A stretch of DNA of 64,000 nt from Sipunculus nudus (lineage: Eukaryota; Annelida; Sipuncula; Golfingiida; Sipunculidae): NCBI GenBank assembly GCA_026874595.1, contig JAPPUL010000084.1, positions 607,001 to 671,000 on the forward strand, written 5' to 3'. A program made the translations under genes and the position numbers. The notes beneath the pieces are model-generated. The model did not search any database. It was not told where the DNA came from and saw only the letters and a program-made list of their open reading frames with translations. The number at the start of each line of letters is the position of its first letter. The stretch's first letter is position 1. Below are positions 9,631 through 17,062 of the stretch, piece by piece.

Positions 9631-10593
9631 CTATCTTGCCTCCAAAACTATTGTTACGTATTTCGGCTTATAATTTACTATCCTTATCCCTTCTATTTCC
9701 TCAGGACTTACCTTAACCCTATATTTACCTGGCTTTTTATATTTTAAAAGATCTATATATACTCTAACTTTGTCTTTCCTAAGTCCGCTTATTAGTCCCT
9801 CAGGACCTTTATACCTTATATACGATAACTTTAATCCTCCTCCCTTAACTCGTACTCCGCTAAATATATTCTCCATTACTATTATATTTATTTTTTCTAA
9901 CACCTTATACTTTAGCTTACTCTCAATATCTATATATATTCCTACTAATCCATTCCTCACCTTGCTTACTACTTCTACCTCTTTGGGCAACACTTTAAGC
10001 TTCACTTTATCCTTTATATCAAAATAATTATACATCCTGCTTACTTTATAATCTTTTACTTCTACTTTATCTATATTTTCTAATATACTTGATGGCCCCT
10101 CAAGCTCTATATGACTCGGATTATAACTTATCTTGTAGCCCTTTGTAACTCGGCCCTCATAGCCAAGTACACGCCCCACTACCTTTACTCTCTTCCTTAC
10201 ATATTCATAATAATTTATCCTTACTGCCTCTTTATTTAAAGTTAGCTCAACCTCATCTAATAACTCTTTTGTGTCTTTGCTTGATTCTAACAATATCTTA
10301 TATATCCCCTCTCCTGATACTGCATCCTTTAAGTCAACGTAACATGTTATATTCGATTTGTACATAACAAAATCTGATACTCTAGACTTCTTTCCTTTTA
10401 CCTTTACCAAAACCTTCTTATTATCATAATTATATTCCGTATAAAGACCCTTAGGCTTGTTCCTAAATTCTATATTATATATTATGCTATATTCACTGCG
10501 ATTTACATCATAATAAACATAATGCCACAATAAAACCGAAATACCAAGTGCCACTACCCATAATACCTGTTTTCTATATTTTACATAAAACAT
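9631..10593 (-). CDS. YbbR-domain protein, probable extracytoplasmic partner of CdaA
   Basis: A single N-terminal TM helix (VLWVVALGISVLLWHYVYY, about residues 9-27) is followed by repeated beta-rich YbbR-like modules. Examples are NKPKGLYTEYNYDNKKVLVKV-like and SYNPSHIELEGPSSILENID segments; the latter resembles the 'P-x-x-v-x-v-x-G-p' signature. In other bacteria YbbR proteins (CdaR) are encoded next to cdaA and modulate its diadenylate cyclase. Here it directly follows cdaA on the same strand with a gap of about 124 nt. The 320-residue length fits three or so modules. The role as CdaR is inferred from domain type and neighbourhood. Confidence 0.85.
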   Translation of the reverse strand: MFYVKYRKQVLWVVALGISVLLWHYVYYDVNRSEYSIIYNIEFRNKPKGLYTEYNYDNKKVLVKVKGKKSRVSDFVMYKSNITCYVDLKDAVSGEGIYKILLESSKDTKELLDEVELTLNKEAVRINYYEYVRKRVKVVGRVLGYEGRVTKGYKISYNPSHIELEGPSSILENIDKVEVKDYKVSRMYNYFDIKDKVKLKVLPKEVEVVSKVRNGLVGIYIDIESKLKYKVLEKINIIVMENIFSGVRVKGGGLKLSYIRYKGPEGLISGLRKDKVRVYIDLLKYKKPGKYRVKVSPEEIEGIRIVNYKPKYVTIVLEAR

Positions 10594-10717
10594 TTTTCTT
10601 TCTAAGTGTAACTTTTTAAAGAATTATTAAAACCATAACCATATCCCACTATAAACTCCACCATAACTTATAATTATAACCCCCACTTCTCCCAACCTCC
10701 TCCCATCTCCGCATTCC

Positions 10718-11554
10718 TTACTTCCTCCTCCCTACTTCCACCCCGCTAAATACCTTATTAAAGGCTCGCTTTACTATATTTACTTTCTCCTCATCCTCAT
10801 CATACAAAAATAACTTCAGAAGCTCATTACAATCCTTTTTATCTAGATTATTATATATCTCTTTGTCATATACAAGCGATACAGAGGCATTCTCCTCCGA
10901 TACCACCAATATCACAGCATCACTATCCTCAGATAAGCCAAGTGCTGCCCTGTGTCGGGTCCCCAAGGTATTATCTAAATCTATTCTATCTGTTAATCGC
11001 AAAAAACAACTTGCGGCTATTATTCGACCATCTGTTACTATTATTGCCCCATCGTGCAAAGGCGATGTCGGATCAAATATCGATTCTATTAACTCACTCG
11101 TTATTAATCCATCTATTTGTATCCCTCGTTCTGCTATCGCTCCAAGCTTTATATTCTTCGTTATGACTATTAAAGCCCCTATCCGCACTTTTGCCATCTC
11201 ATATACTGCTTTCGTTATTATATCTAAATCTTTTGTCCCTTCGTCTTTTGAGTAACTCTTAAATAACGGAATCTTCTCTCCTATCCGCATTACAAACCGT
11301 CTTATCTCATTTTGAAATATTATCAAAAGTCCTATCGCTGCAAATTCAAGCGCTCTTGTATATAACCACAAAAATGTTTCAAGTTCTAATAAATCTCCTA
11401 TGAAATACGACAGGGCTATTAAAAATACTCCCCTTAACGTATGTATTGTCCTTGTCCCTAGTATCCCATTATACACCACATATATTATATAGGCTACCAA
11501 GAGTATATCTAGTAGCGGTATTACATACTCTTTTATGCTTGAAAACCAGTCCAT
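10718..11554 (-). CDS. cdaA: Diadenylate cyclase CdaA (DisA_N / DAC domain)
   Basis: CdaA makes cyclic di-AMP from two ATP at the membrane. The 278-residue protein has three N-terminal TM helices (about residues 12-85) and then the DAC domain. Both signatures are present: LHDGAIIV near residue 165 and GTRHRAALGLSEDSDA near residue 199. A further conserved stretch is VVSEENASVSLVYD. The C-terminal tail past the DAC domain is basic. Neighbours are the YbbR-type partner downstream and a ComEC-like hydrolase upstream. A c-di-AMP phosphodiesterase is not seen in this window. Cyclic di-AMP typically controls K+ uptake and osmotic balance, which fits the K+ channel in the same gene run. Confidence 0.95.
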   Translation of the reverse strand: MDWFSSIKEYVIPLLDILLVAYIIYVVYNGILGTRTIHTLRGVFLIALSYFIGDLLELETFLWLYTRALEFAAIGLLIIFQNEIRRFVMRIGEKIPLFKSYSKDEGTKDLDIITKAVYEMAKVRIGALIVITKNIKLGAIAERGIQIDGLITSELIESIFDPTSPLHDGAIIVTDGRIIAASCFLRLTDRIDLDNTLGTRHRAALGLSEDSDAVILVVSEENASVSLVYDKEIYNNLDKKDCNELLKLFLYDEDEEKVNIVKRAFNKVFSGVEVGRRK

Positions 11555-11626
11555 TCTTTTTATACTTTAACTTTATGCTTTCTTAACTTAATAAAACATT
11601 AAAACTATCTTATAAGCCCTAACACC

Positions 11627-12604
11627 CTAATCCCTTACTCTATAACCTTTCCCCTTACTCCTTAACAATATATTACCTCTATTATAAGACGTATATAATC
11701 TTATCTTGGTTTTCTTACTATAATTTATTATCTTTTTAGACATTAGGTATGCTCTGCTTGATATATATATCCCTAAGGGCTTTAATACTTTCAAAAGCTC
11801 TATTCCACTCTCATCTCCTCTGTGATTATAAGGTATCTTCAAAAATACTCCCTGTAAACTATTTCCATACTCCTTTATAAGCTTCTTTATCGTCTCTTTT
11901 CCTATTGCTCCTGTAAAAAGAAAACTTTGACTTTTATATCTTAACTTAAATACTAAAGACTGTTCATACTCTTTACTATAACCTATATAACTCATTCTCG
12001 GATATAATATCTCTACATATATAGCCTCATTTACCCAAAAACTTTTTCCACGTCGCCCTAGTATATAATTTATCTTCTTTGACTCTATTAGCTCCAATGA
12101 CCTGCCATATAATTCATTCTTATACGCATATCCTCCATCTACTACATTCCCTACCTTTATATGCTCAAGAATCAACGGAAGATTTCCTATATAATCTCTA
12201 TGCACATAGCTTAGTATTACATAATCTAGCTTCTTTACTCTTAAGCCGTTTAATAAAGGCATTAATCCCTTCAAATCTTTCTTTTTGTACTTTTTTCGTA
12301 ATATTGTGGTCGGTATTGCTGGGCCTGTGTCTATCAGTATATTATTTCTACCATCACTTATATAGATACTTTCTCCCCTTTCTGTATCTACAAAATATAC
12401 CTTAAGTTCTTTACTCTTAACTTTACCCCTTTTTCCCCTCTCACTTTTAAGCCCTTTTTTATCTCTTACTTTATCTCTTACCTGTCCTTCCGTTGGCAGA
12501 TACAATAATAACGTACTTATTAAAATTAATAGACTTAAAAACCTTTGCAGCTTCGTCTTTGTAATGTTTGTCCTTAAAAACGCATCCCTTCCTCTTTTAT
12601 TCAC
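11627..12604 (-). CDS. ComEC-C-terminal-type metallo-beta-lactamase-fold protein with a degenerate metal site
   Basis: A basic N-terminus precedes a TM or signal-anchor helix (LSLLILISTLLLYLP, about residues 24-38). A charged linker with the duplication VRDKVRDKK follows, and then an MBL-fold domain. The fold is recognised from LKVYFVDTERGESIYISDGRNN-like strands, IDTGPAI, the LDYVILSYVHRDYIGNL block and FLFTGAIGKETIKKLI. In ComEC-type hydrolases the core motif is S-H-x-D-x-D-H-x-G. Here it reads S-Y-V-H-R-D-Y-I-G (about residues 131-139), so key ligands are replaced. It is probably exported and could be the separate C-terminal part of ComEC, whose channel part is encoded near 45.5-47.2 kb without this domain. 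Confidence 0.75.
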   Translation of the reverse strand: MNKRGRDAFLRTNITKTKLQRFLSLLILISTLLLYLPTEGQVRDKVRDKKGLKSERGKRGKVKSKELKVYFVDTERGESIYISDGRNNILIDTGPAIPTTILRKKYKKKDLKGLMPLLNGLRVKKLDYVILSYVHRDYIGNLPLILEHIKVGNVVDGGYAYKNELYGRSLELIESKKINYILGRRGKSFWVNEAIYVEILYPRMSYIGYSKEYEQSLVFKLRYKSQSFLFTGAIGKETIKKLIKEYGNSLQGVFLKIPYNHRGDESGIELLKVLKPLGIYISSRAYLMSKKIINYSKKTKIRLYTSYNRGNILLRSKGKGYRVRD

Positions 12605-12655
12605 TCTCTTGCTCTCTTTATATTCTCTTCTTATATCGCTTAAAATACTATATTA

Positions 12656-13726
12656 TCAGTAGATAAGAAAGTTAATGTTAAATAAAAACCTTGTGTTTTC
12701 AAGGCTAAGTTCCTTAAAACTTACACTAAAATCAAAACCCATACGCCATATTATAAGAGTTAGTCCAATTCCTACCCTATCTGCACCATAACCTACATTT
12801 AGGTACAATGAGTCCTTTAACCGCCTTGCCCGTCCAAACTCTTTAGACAAATCTCCTTCATCACCACCTCCTTCAAGCTCATCCTCCTCAAGTGCGCTCT
12901 TTACCTTACCCTCTTTCCCTTCTTGCACTCCACCTTTACTACCCTTTTTCTTATCCTCACTAAAACCCCTCTCCTCCCCCCAAAGCCTTATATAGCTTCC
13001 TACCCTATATATTATTTTGTCTTTTGTACTTAGGTTTTTATCTAGTTGAAAGCTTATCATGAATATACTTGATATGTTTGTTGCTACCGATAATTTCAAC
13101 CTCCTGTCATGATAGGATACCATGCCCGTTTTTAAAAACTTCTCTGCTGTTATTACATCTCCTATAAATATCCCAAAATCAAATATCGATACTGACACCT
13201 TCAAACCTATATCAAGTCCGCCTCCTATAGATGGATTGCCATCTATTGACCTGTGTAACAATTTAAAGTTAAACCCTAAACTAAACTTTCCCTCACTATC
13301 TAATCGGCGTGCTACACTAAAATAGGTTATAGTATCGTAATATATTGGGCTAGCAACTAATACTCCTCCTATATCATATCCTTTTATCCCTTTGTATCCC
13401 GTCCCCGCAAATGCTACTCCAAAACCCCACTTCTGCTTCTCTCGTGGCACATCTATATAGGATATATAGCCTGAGTATCTTTCTTTAGGCATTATGGCAA
13501 GACCTGTTGTTATATAAGAGCCTTCTATCCCATAACTTGCAAGCCCTGCAGGATTGTAAAATATTGCACCCGGATCGTCGGCAACCGCAACAAAGGCACC
13601 ACCCAAAGCCTCAGCACGTGCACCCCCTACTACTCCAAGCCCGTAGTTAGAGCCAAAGTTTTTACTATATAACACATTAGCACATATCAAATATATAAAG
13701 ATTGGCAATAGTATCCTTAGCATCAT
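12656..13726 (-). CDS. PorV/UPF0164-like outer-membrane beta-barrel protein
   Basis: A cleavable signal peptide (ILLPIFIYLICANVLYS) is followed by the family signature ARAEALGGAFVAVADDP and then AIFYNPAGLASY. Alternating beta strands continue to the C-terminus, which ends in an aromatic-rich strand (NTRFLFNINFLIY), as expected for a barrel. This resembles the PorV/PorQ and UPF0164 families of Bacteroidota and spirochaetes, which share a FadL-like fold. A Lys/Glu/Gly-rich insertion (about residues 254-290) is probably a surface loop. The next gene upstream encodes a small lipoprotein with a YPNP motif, so the pair may function together at the outer membrane. The substrate is unknown. Confidence 0.8.
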   Translation of the reverse strand: MMLRILLPIFIYLICANVLYSKNFGSNYGLGVVGGARAEALGGAFVAVADDPGAIFYNPAGLASYGIEGSYITTGLAIMPKERYSGYISYIDVPREKQKWGFGVAFAGTGYKGIKGYDIGGVLVASPIYYDTITYFSVARRLDSEGKFSLGFNFKLLHRSIDGNPSIGGGLDIGLKVSVSIFDFGIFIGDVITAEKFLKTGMVSYHDRRLKLSVATNISSIFMISFQLDKNLSTKDKIIYRVGSYIRLWGEERGFSEDKKKGSKGGVQEGKEGKVKSALEEDELEGGGDEGDLSKEFGRARRLKDSLYLNVGYGADRVGIGLTLIIWRMGFDFSVSFKELSLENTRFLFNINFLIY

Positions 13727-13797
13727 TAAAGAAAGACCCTTTTTCTTGAGTTCTTTTATCCTAACAAGTTATAAAACCTAAGACTATTATTTTATAG

Positions 13798-14187
13798 TCA
13801 GCTAACCAGTATCAAAAACTTTCTCTCTCCCGTATTTGTTCCATAAAGCCTAACAGTTGCATAATAAAGACCCGGCGCTAACATAAATCCATTATAATTT
13901 TTAACTGCCCATTTAAAGTTTAGACTTTCTTTACTTGTGAATTCTTTACTATATTCATAGACACTTACAGATTCACTATCCTCCACCAATAATTTTATAC
14001 CACCATCATAAACTTTGTCAAATTCTATTACAAAAGTAGCCTCGCTGCCAGCTTTACTAACATATGGATTTGGATACATATAGAAGTTAACTATTGCTGA
14101 GCTGCTTTTTTGGTTACAGGATAAAAGAAGCATAGAAAGCGATATTAATAATAGAAGTACAGTATTTCTTTTAAAGAATAAATTCAT
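13798..14187 (-). CDS. Small lipoprotein with FlgD/T9SS-type Ig-like fold
   Basis: The signal peptide ends in lipobox LLSC with the acylated Cys at residue 24. The mature part is about 105 residues. It has the FYMYPNPY motif and the FKWAVKNYNGFMLAPGLYYATVRL block. This combination (PNP near the start, then W-x-x-x-N-x-x-G-x-x-x-x-x-G-x-Y) is typical of FlgD-Ig-like / type IX C-terminal Ig-like folds. Here the fold makes up nearly the whole protein. It lies between lgt and the PorV-like gene in one direction, so lgt, which modifies lipoproteins, may be co-transcribed with its own substrate. Function unknown. Confidence 0.75.
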   Translation of the reverse strand: MNLFFKRNTVLLLLISLSMLLLSCNQKSSSAIVNFYMYPNPYVSKAGSEATFVIEFDKVYDGGIKLLVEDSESVSVYEYSKEFTSKESLNFKWAVKNYNGFMLAPGLYYATVRLYGTNTGERKFLILVS

Positions 14188-14255
14188 ACCTTATGAAAAA
14201 GTCCTTTTAAAATAATTGTCAAGCAATGGCTTATTAGGAAAATCATTAAATATCA

Positions 14256-15218
14256 TTAACTTTGTGTTTTAAGCTCTTTATTATGCTTTTTTTGTAAACG
14301 TATTATCATAATAATACCAAAAAGCACAACAGGTATACTAAGATATTGTCCCATAGTAAGACCACCGGGATCTAATGTCTGATATTCTTTAAAAAACTCT
14401 ATAAAAAACCGAGGACCAAAGACTAAAACAAAAAATAGATAAGTTAAAACCCCACGAGCAAGTCTCTCTTTATAAAACTTATAGAGTAAAAACATAATAA
14501 AGCTTGCAAGAATCAAGGCAAACATTTCATAAAACTGCGATGGGTGTCTTGGCAGTTCCGAAATAAGCTTTTGCAGCTCTCTATCTTTACCTGAGTTTAA
14601 CATTTCATCTATCTTGGTATCGGACATAGAGTAATATTTTATCATTAGAGAGCGCACAAAACTATCAGCTTGCGCAAGAGCATTTTTATAATATAGGTAA
14701 GCACTGTCAGTCATATGATAAAATCGAGCCTTATAAGCAATAGCCCAAGGAACATCTGTTATCCTACCAACAATCTCAGCATTAAAGAAATTGCCAAGAC
14801 GTATATATGAAGCCCCTAAAGCAGTCGGCATTGCAGCAAAATCAAGAATCTGATAAAGCGTTATTTCCCTATGCTTGCGATGATAAACTATAACACCAAT
14901 AACGACTCCTAAAAACGCGCCATGACTCGCAAGACCACCTTTCCAAATCTGTAATATCTCAAGCGGATTACTAAGATAATACATGGTATCATAAAACATA
15001 ACATGAACAAGCCGGGCTCCAAGAATAAGACCTACAAGACCATATAAAATAAGATCATCAACCAATTTAGGCTCATAAGCATTAGCTTTATAAAAGACCT
15101 TCATAACAATCCAAGTCGTGGTTACAGCAGCCGCAAACAAAAGTCCATAATACCTAACTTGAATAAAGCCATACTCAAATAGTATAGGTGAAATATCATG
15201 AATAAATAAAACGTCCAA
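14256..15218 (-). CDS. lgt: Prolipoprotein diacylglyceryl transferase Lgt
   Basis: Lgt transfers diacylglycerol from phosphatidylglycerol to the lipobox cysteine, the first step of lipoprotein maturation. The 320-residue, multi-TM protein has the hallmark IWKGGLASHGAFLG and the signature region GNFFNAEIVGR. RHPSQFYEMFALIL is also conserved. An insertion of about 45 residues (around 172-217) lengthens it. The start is TTG at 15218; an AGGAGG Shine-Dalgarno lies about 5 nt upstream, which supports this choice. It ends immediately left of the eight-gene lipoprotein array, which is transcribed away from it. Its codons favour ATT/CTT/GTT, unlike the ATA/GTA-rich genes to its left. Confidence 0.95.
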   Translation of the reverse strand: MDVLFIHDISPILFEYGFIQVRYYGLLFAAAVTTTWIVMKVFYKANAYEPKLVDDLILYGLVGLILGARLVHVMFYDTMYYLSNPLEILQIWKGGLASHGAFLGVVIGVIVYHRKHREITLYQILDFAAMPTALGASYIRLGNFFNAEIVGRITDVPWAIAYKARFYHMTDSAYLYYKNALAQADSFVRSLMIKYYSMSDTKIDEMLNSGKDRELQKLISELPRHPSQFYEMFALILASFIMFLLYKFYKERLARGVLTYLFFVLVFGPRFFIEFFKEYQTLDPGGLTMGQYLSIPVVLFGIIMIIRLQKKHNKELKTQS

Positions 15219-15312
15219 ACTTCCTCCTAAAAAAGTCTTTTTTTTAATAACTACAAATTAATAACAAAATATTATTGTGCTACGAGATAAATATAATAAA
15301 AAGCACTCTATA

Positions 15313-15333
15313 ACCTTATCAAGGTCTTTTTTT
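15313..15333 (+). terminator. Weak hairpin plus T-run with no plus-strand gene before it
   Basis: ACCTT at 15313-15317 can pair with AAGGT at 15321-15325, followed by C and seven T. It reads as a plus-strand terminator, but the only gene to its left (lgt) is on the other strand. The T-run leads directly into the conserved promoter cassette, so this may be the ragged left edge of the duplicated unit. Confidence 0.4.
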
Positions 15334-15478
15334 ATGTCTTATTATGCCTTATTATGCCTAGAGTTTTTTTTGGTTACAGTTTTTGTTATGAGTTATATTA
15401 AATCTAGATATTTTATAAACTAGATATTTTATAAACTAGATATATTATATACTATATATACAAGTGAATTAGGAGAAA
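15334..15478 (+). promoter_or_regulatory. Array promoter/leader cassette 1 (three 16-bp units)
   Basis: The 145-nt cassette starts ATGTCTTATT and contains two 10-bp CTTATTATGC repeats. A possible promoter follows: -35 TTGGTT at 15370-15375, an 18-nt spacer and TATATT at 15394-15399. Next come 16-bp units TAGATATTTTATAAAC at 15405-15420 and 15421-15436, and the variant TAGATATATTATATAC at 15437-15452. AGGAG at 15471-15475 is the ribosome-binding site. The promoter assignment is by eye; -10-like sequences also occur inside the 16-bp units. Confidence 0.65.
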
Positions 15479-16840
15479 ATGATGAAAATACTGCAAATAA
15501 TTAAAATAATTAAAATAATGGCAAAGTTTTTATTAATAAGTTTATTGGTATTGGGTTTAGGAATATATAGTGGTTGTGGATCGGATGGGACAGGGACAGG
15601 CGGCGCTGTAGGTGGAGGAGCTGGTGGTGGGACTGCTGGTGGGACTAGAGTAAAAGCTATAGCTGCAATCCCAAGCAATGGATTTTATGTAAAAGTGGGT
15701 GGTAGCGACACAAAGGATGGTTCATCTTGGGAGAATGCGTTTGGTGATCTGCAATCCGCTATTAACGCTGCGGCAGCAAAAGATAGTACTAAAAAAACGG
15801 TATACGTGGCACAAGGGACTTATAAGCCGACAAGTTGTCCTGATCAGGCAAACGCTGAATGTGCTGATGGTGATGATAAAGATAGAAAAAAACACTTTGC
15901 CTTAAAAAATGGCGTTACTGTTATAGGCGGCTATCCTGGCCTTAAGGACGATGAATTAAATGCAGTTGACCCATCTAAGACTATTCTAAGTGGAGAGGGT
16001 GTTACTACAGCTGATACTGACAATGTATACCATGTTTTTTATCATCCTGAAGCTGCTGCATTAGCTAAAACAGCAAAGTTAGAGAACGTTACTATTACTA
16101 AGGGTAATGCAGATGGTACCAGTGATATTGACCAGAGGGGAGGCGGGATGCATAATAATGGTAGTAGCCCAACCTTAATTAATGTTAACTTTGATAGTAA
16201 TACAACTATTAATGTTGGGGGCGGGATGTATAATGATAGAAGTAGCCCAACTTTAGATAATGTTACCTTTACTAATAATAAAGCTACTGCCTCTGGAGGC
16301 GGGATGGATAATAATGATAGTAGCCCGACTTTAAATAATGTTACCTTTACTAATAATATAGCTGCTGCCTCTGGAGGCGGGATGGATAATGGTAATAGTA
16401 GCCCAAGCTTAACTAATGTTACCTTTGAGGGCAATCAAGCTCATAATGGAGGCGGGATGGCTAATGCTAGTAACAGCAAACCAACCTTAACTAATGTTAG
16501 CTTTACTAGTAATGAAGCTACTGGCTTTGGAGGCGGGATGGAGAATGGTAATAGTAGCCCAAGCTTAACTAATGTTACCTTTACTAGTAATACAGCTGCT
16601 AGTGGAGGCGGGATGTATAATTGGGCTAGTAGTAATCCAGAGTTTCTTAGCGTCTGTACATTTACTGGTAACATGGCTATTGGAGCTGACGGCAAGGGCG
16701 GAGCAATATATAATAATAAGGATAGCACTATTACTAATCCGGCTAATGCTAAAGATGGGAGCGGTAATGTACTTACCTCAACAACTGCTGAGGCAAGCAA
16801 GAATAACGGTTACTATAAAGAGCCAGCAACCCAACCATAA
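15479..16840 (+). CDS. Array gene 1: Pmp-like repeat lipoprotein
   Basis: The 453-residue protein has a basic n-region with IIKIIKIM, a hydrophobic core and a putative lipobox YSGC with Cys33. A Gly-rich linker of about 20 residues follows. Then comes a head domain (FYVKVGGSDTKDGSSWENAF, and after it KKTVYVAQGTYKPTS and FALKNGVTVIGGYPG), the usual N-terminal module of secreted right-handed beta-helix proteins. From about residue 215 there are seven repeats starting GGGM and one cap starting GGAI, each with an FxxN motif (FDSN, FTNN, FTSN, FTGN). It ends SKNNGYYKEPATQP with no membrane barrel. Residues up to about 95 are almost identical to array gene 4. Likely surface or periplasmic; the ligand is unknown. 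Confidence 0.9.
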   Translation: MMKILQIIKIIKIMAKFLLISLLVLGLGIYSGCGSDGTGTGGAVGGGAGGGTAGGTRVKAIAAIPSNGFYVKVGGSDTKDGSSWENAFGDLQSAINAAAAKDSTKKTVYVAQGTYKPTSCPDQANAECADGDDKDRKKHFALKNGVTVIGGYPGLKDDELNAVDPSKTILSGEGVTTADTDNVYHVFYHPEAAALAKTAKLENVTITKGNADGTSDIDQRGGGMHNNGSSPTLINVNFDSNTTINVGGGMYNDRSSPTLDNVTFTNNKATASGGGMDNNDSSPTLNNVTFTNNIAAASGGGMDNGNSSPSLTNVTFEGNQAHNGGGMANASNSKPTLTNVSFTSNEATGFGGGMENGNSSPSLTNVTFTSNTAASGGGMYNWASSNPEFLSVCTFTGNMAIGADGKGGAIYNNKDSTITNPANAKDGSGNVLTSTTAEASKNNGYYKEPATQP

Positions 16841-16879
16841 GCAAATAAATATAGGGCTTTAAAGAAGCCTCGTTAAATT

Positions 16880-16916
16880 AAAGATAGCTTTCTTTTTAAG
16901 GGGGCTATCTTTTTTT
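16880..16916 (+). terminator. Intrinsic terminator of array gene 1
   Basis: AAAGATAGC at 16880-16888 pairs with GCTATCTTT at 16904-16912 (9-bp stem), and the T-run continues to 16916. Confidence 0.9.
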
Positions 16917-17062
16917 ATGTCTTATTATGCCTTATTATGCCTAGAGTTTTTTTTGGTTACAGTTTTTGTTATGAGTTATATTAAATCTAGATATTTTATA
17001 AACTAGATATTTTATAAACTAGATATATTATATACTATATATACAAGGGAATTAGGAAAAAA
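16917..17062 (+). promoter_or_regulatory. Array promoter/leader cassette 2 (three 16-bp units, altered RBS)
   Basis: At 146 nt it matches cassette 1, with 16-bp units at 16988-17003, 17004-17019 and 17020-17035. It differs just before the gene: the usual AGGAGAAA is AGGAAAAAA here, one base longer and with a weakened Shine-Dalgarno. Translation of gene 2 could therefore be lower than that of its paralogues. Confidence 0.65.
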
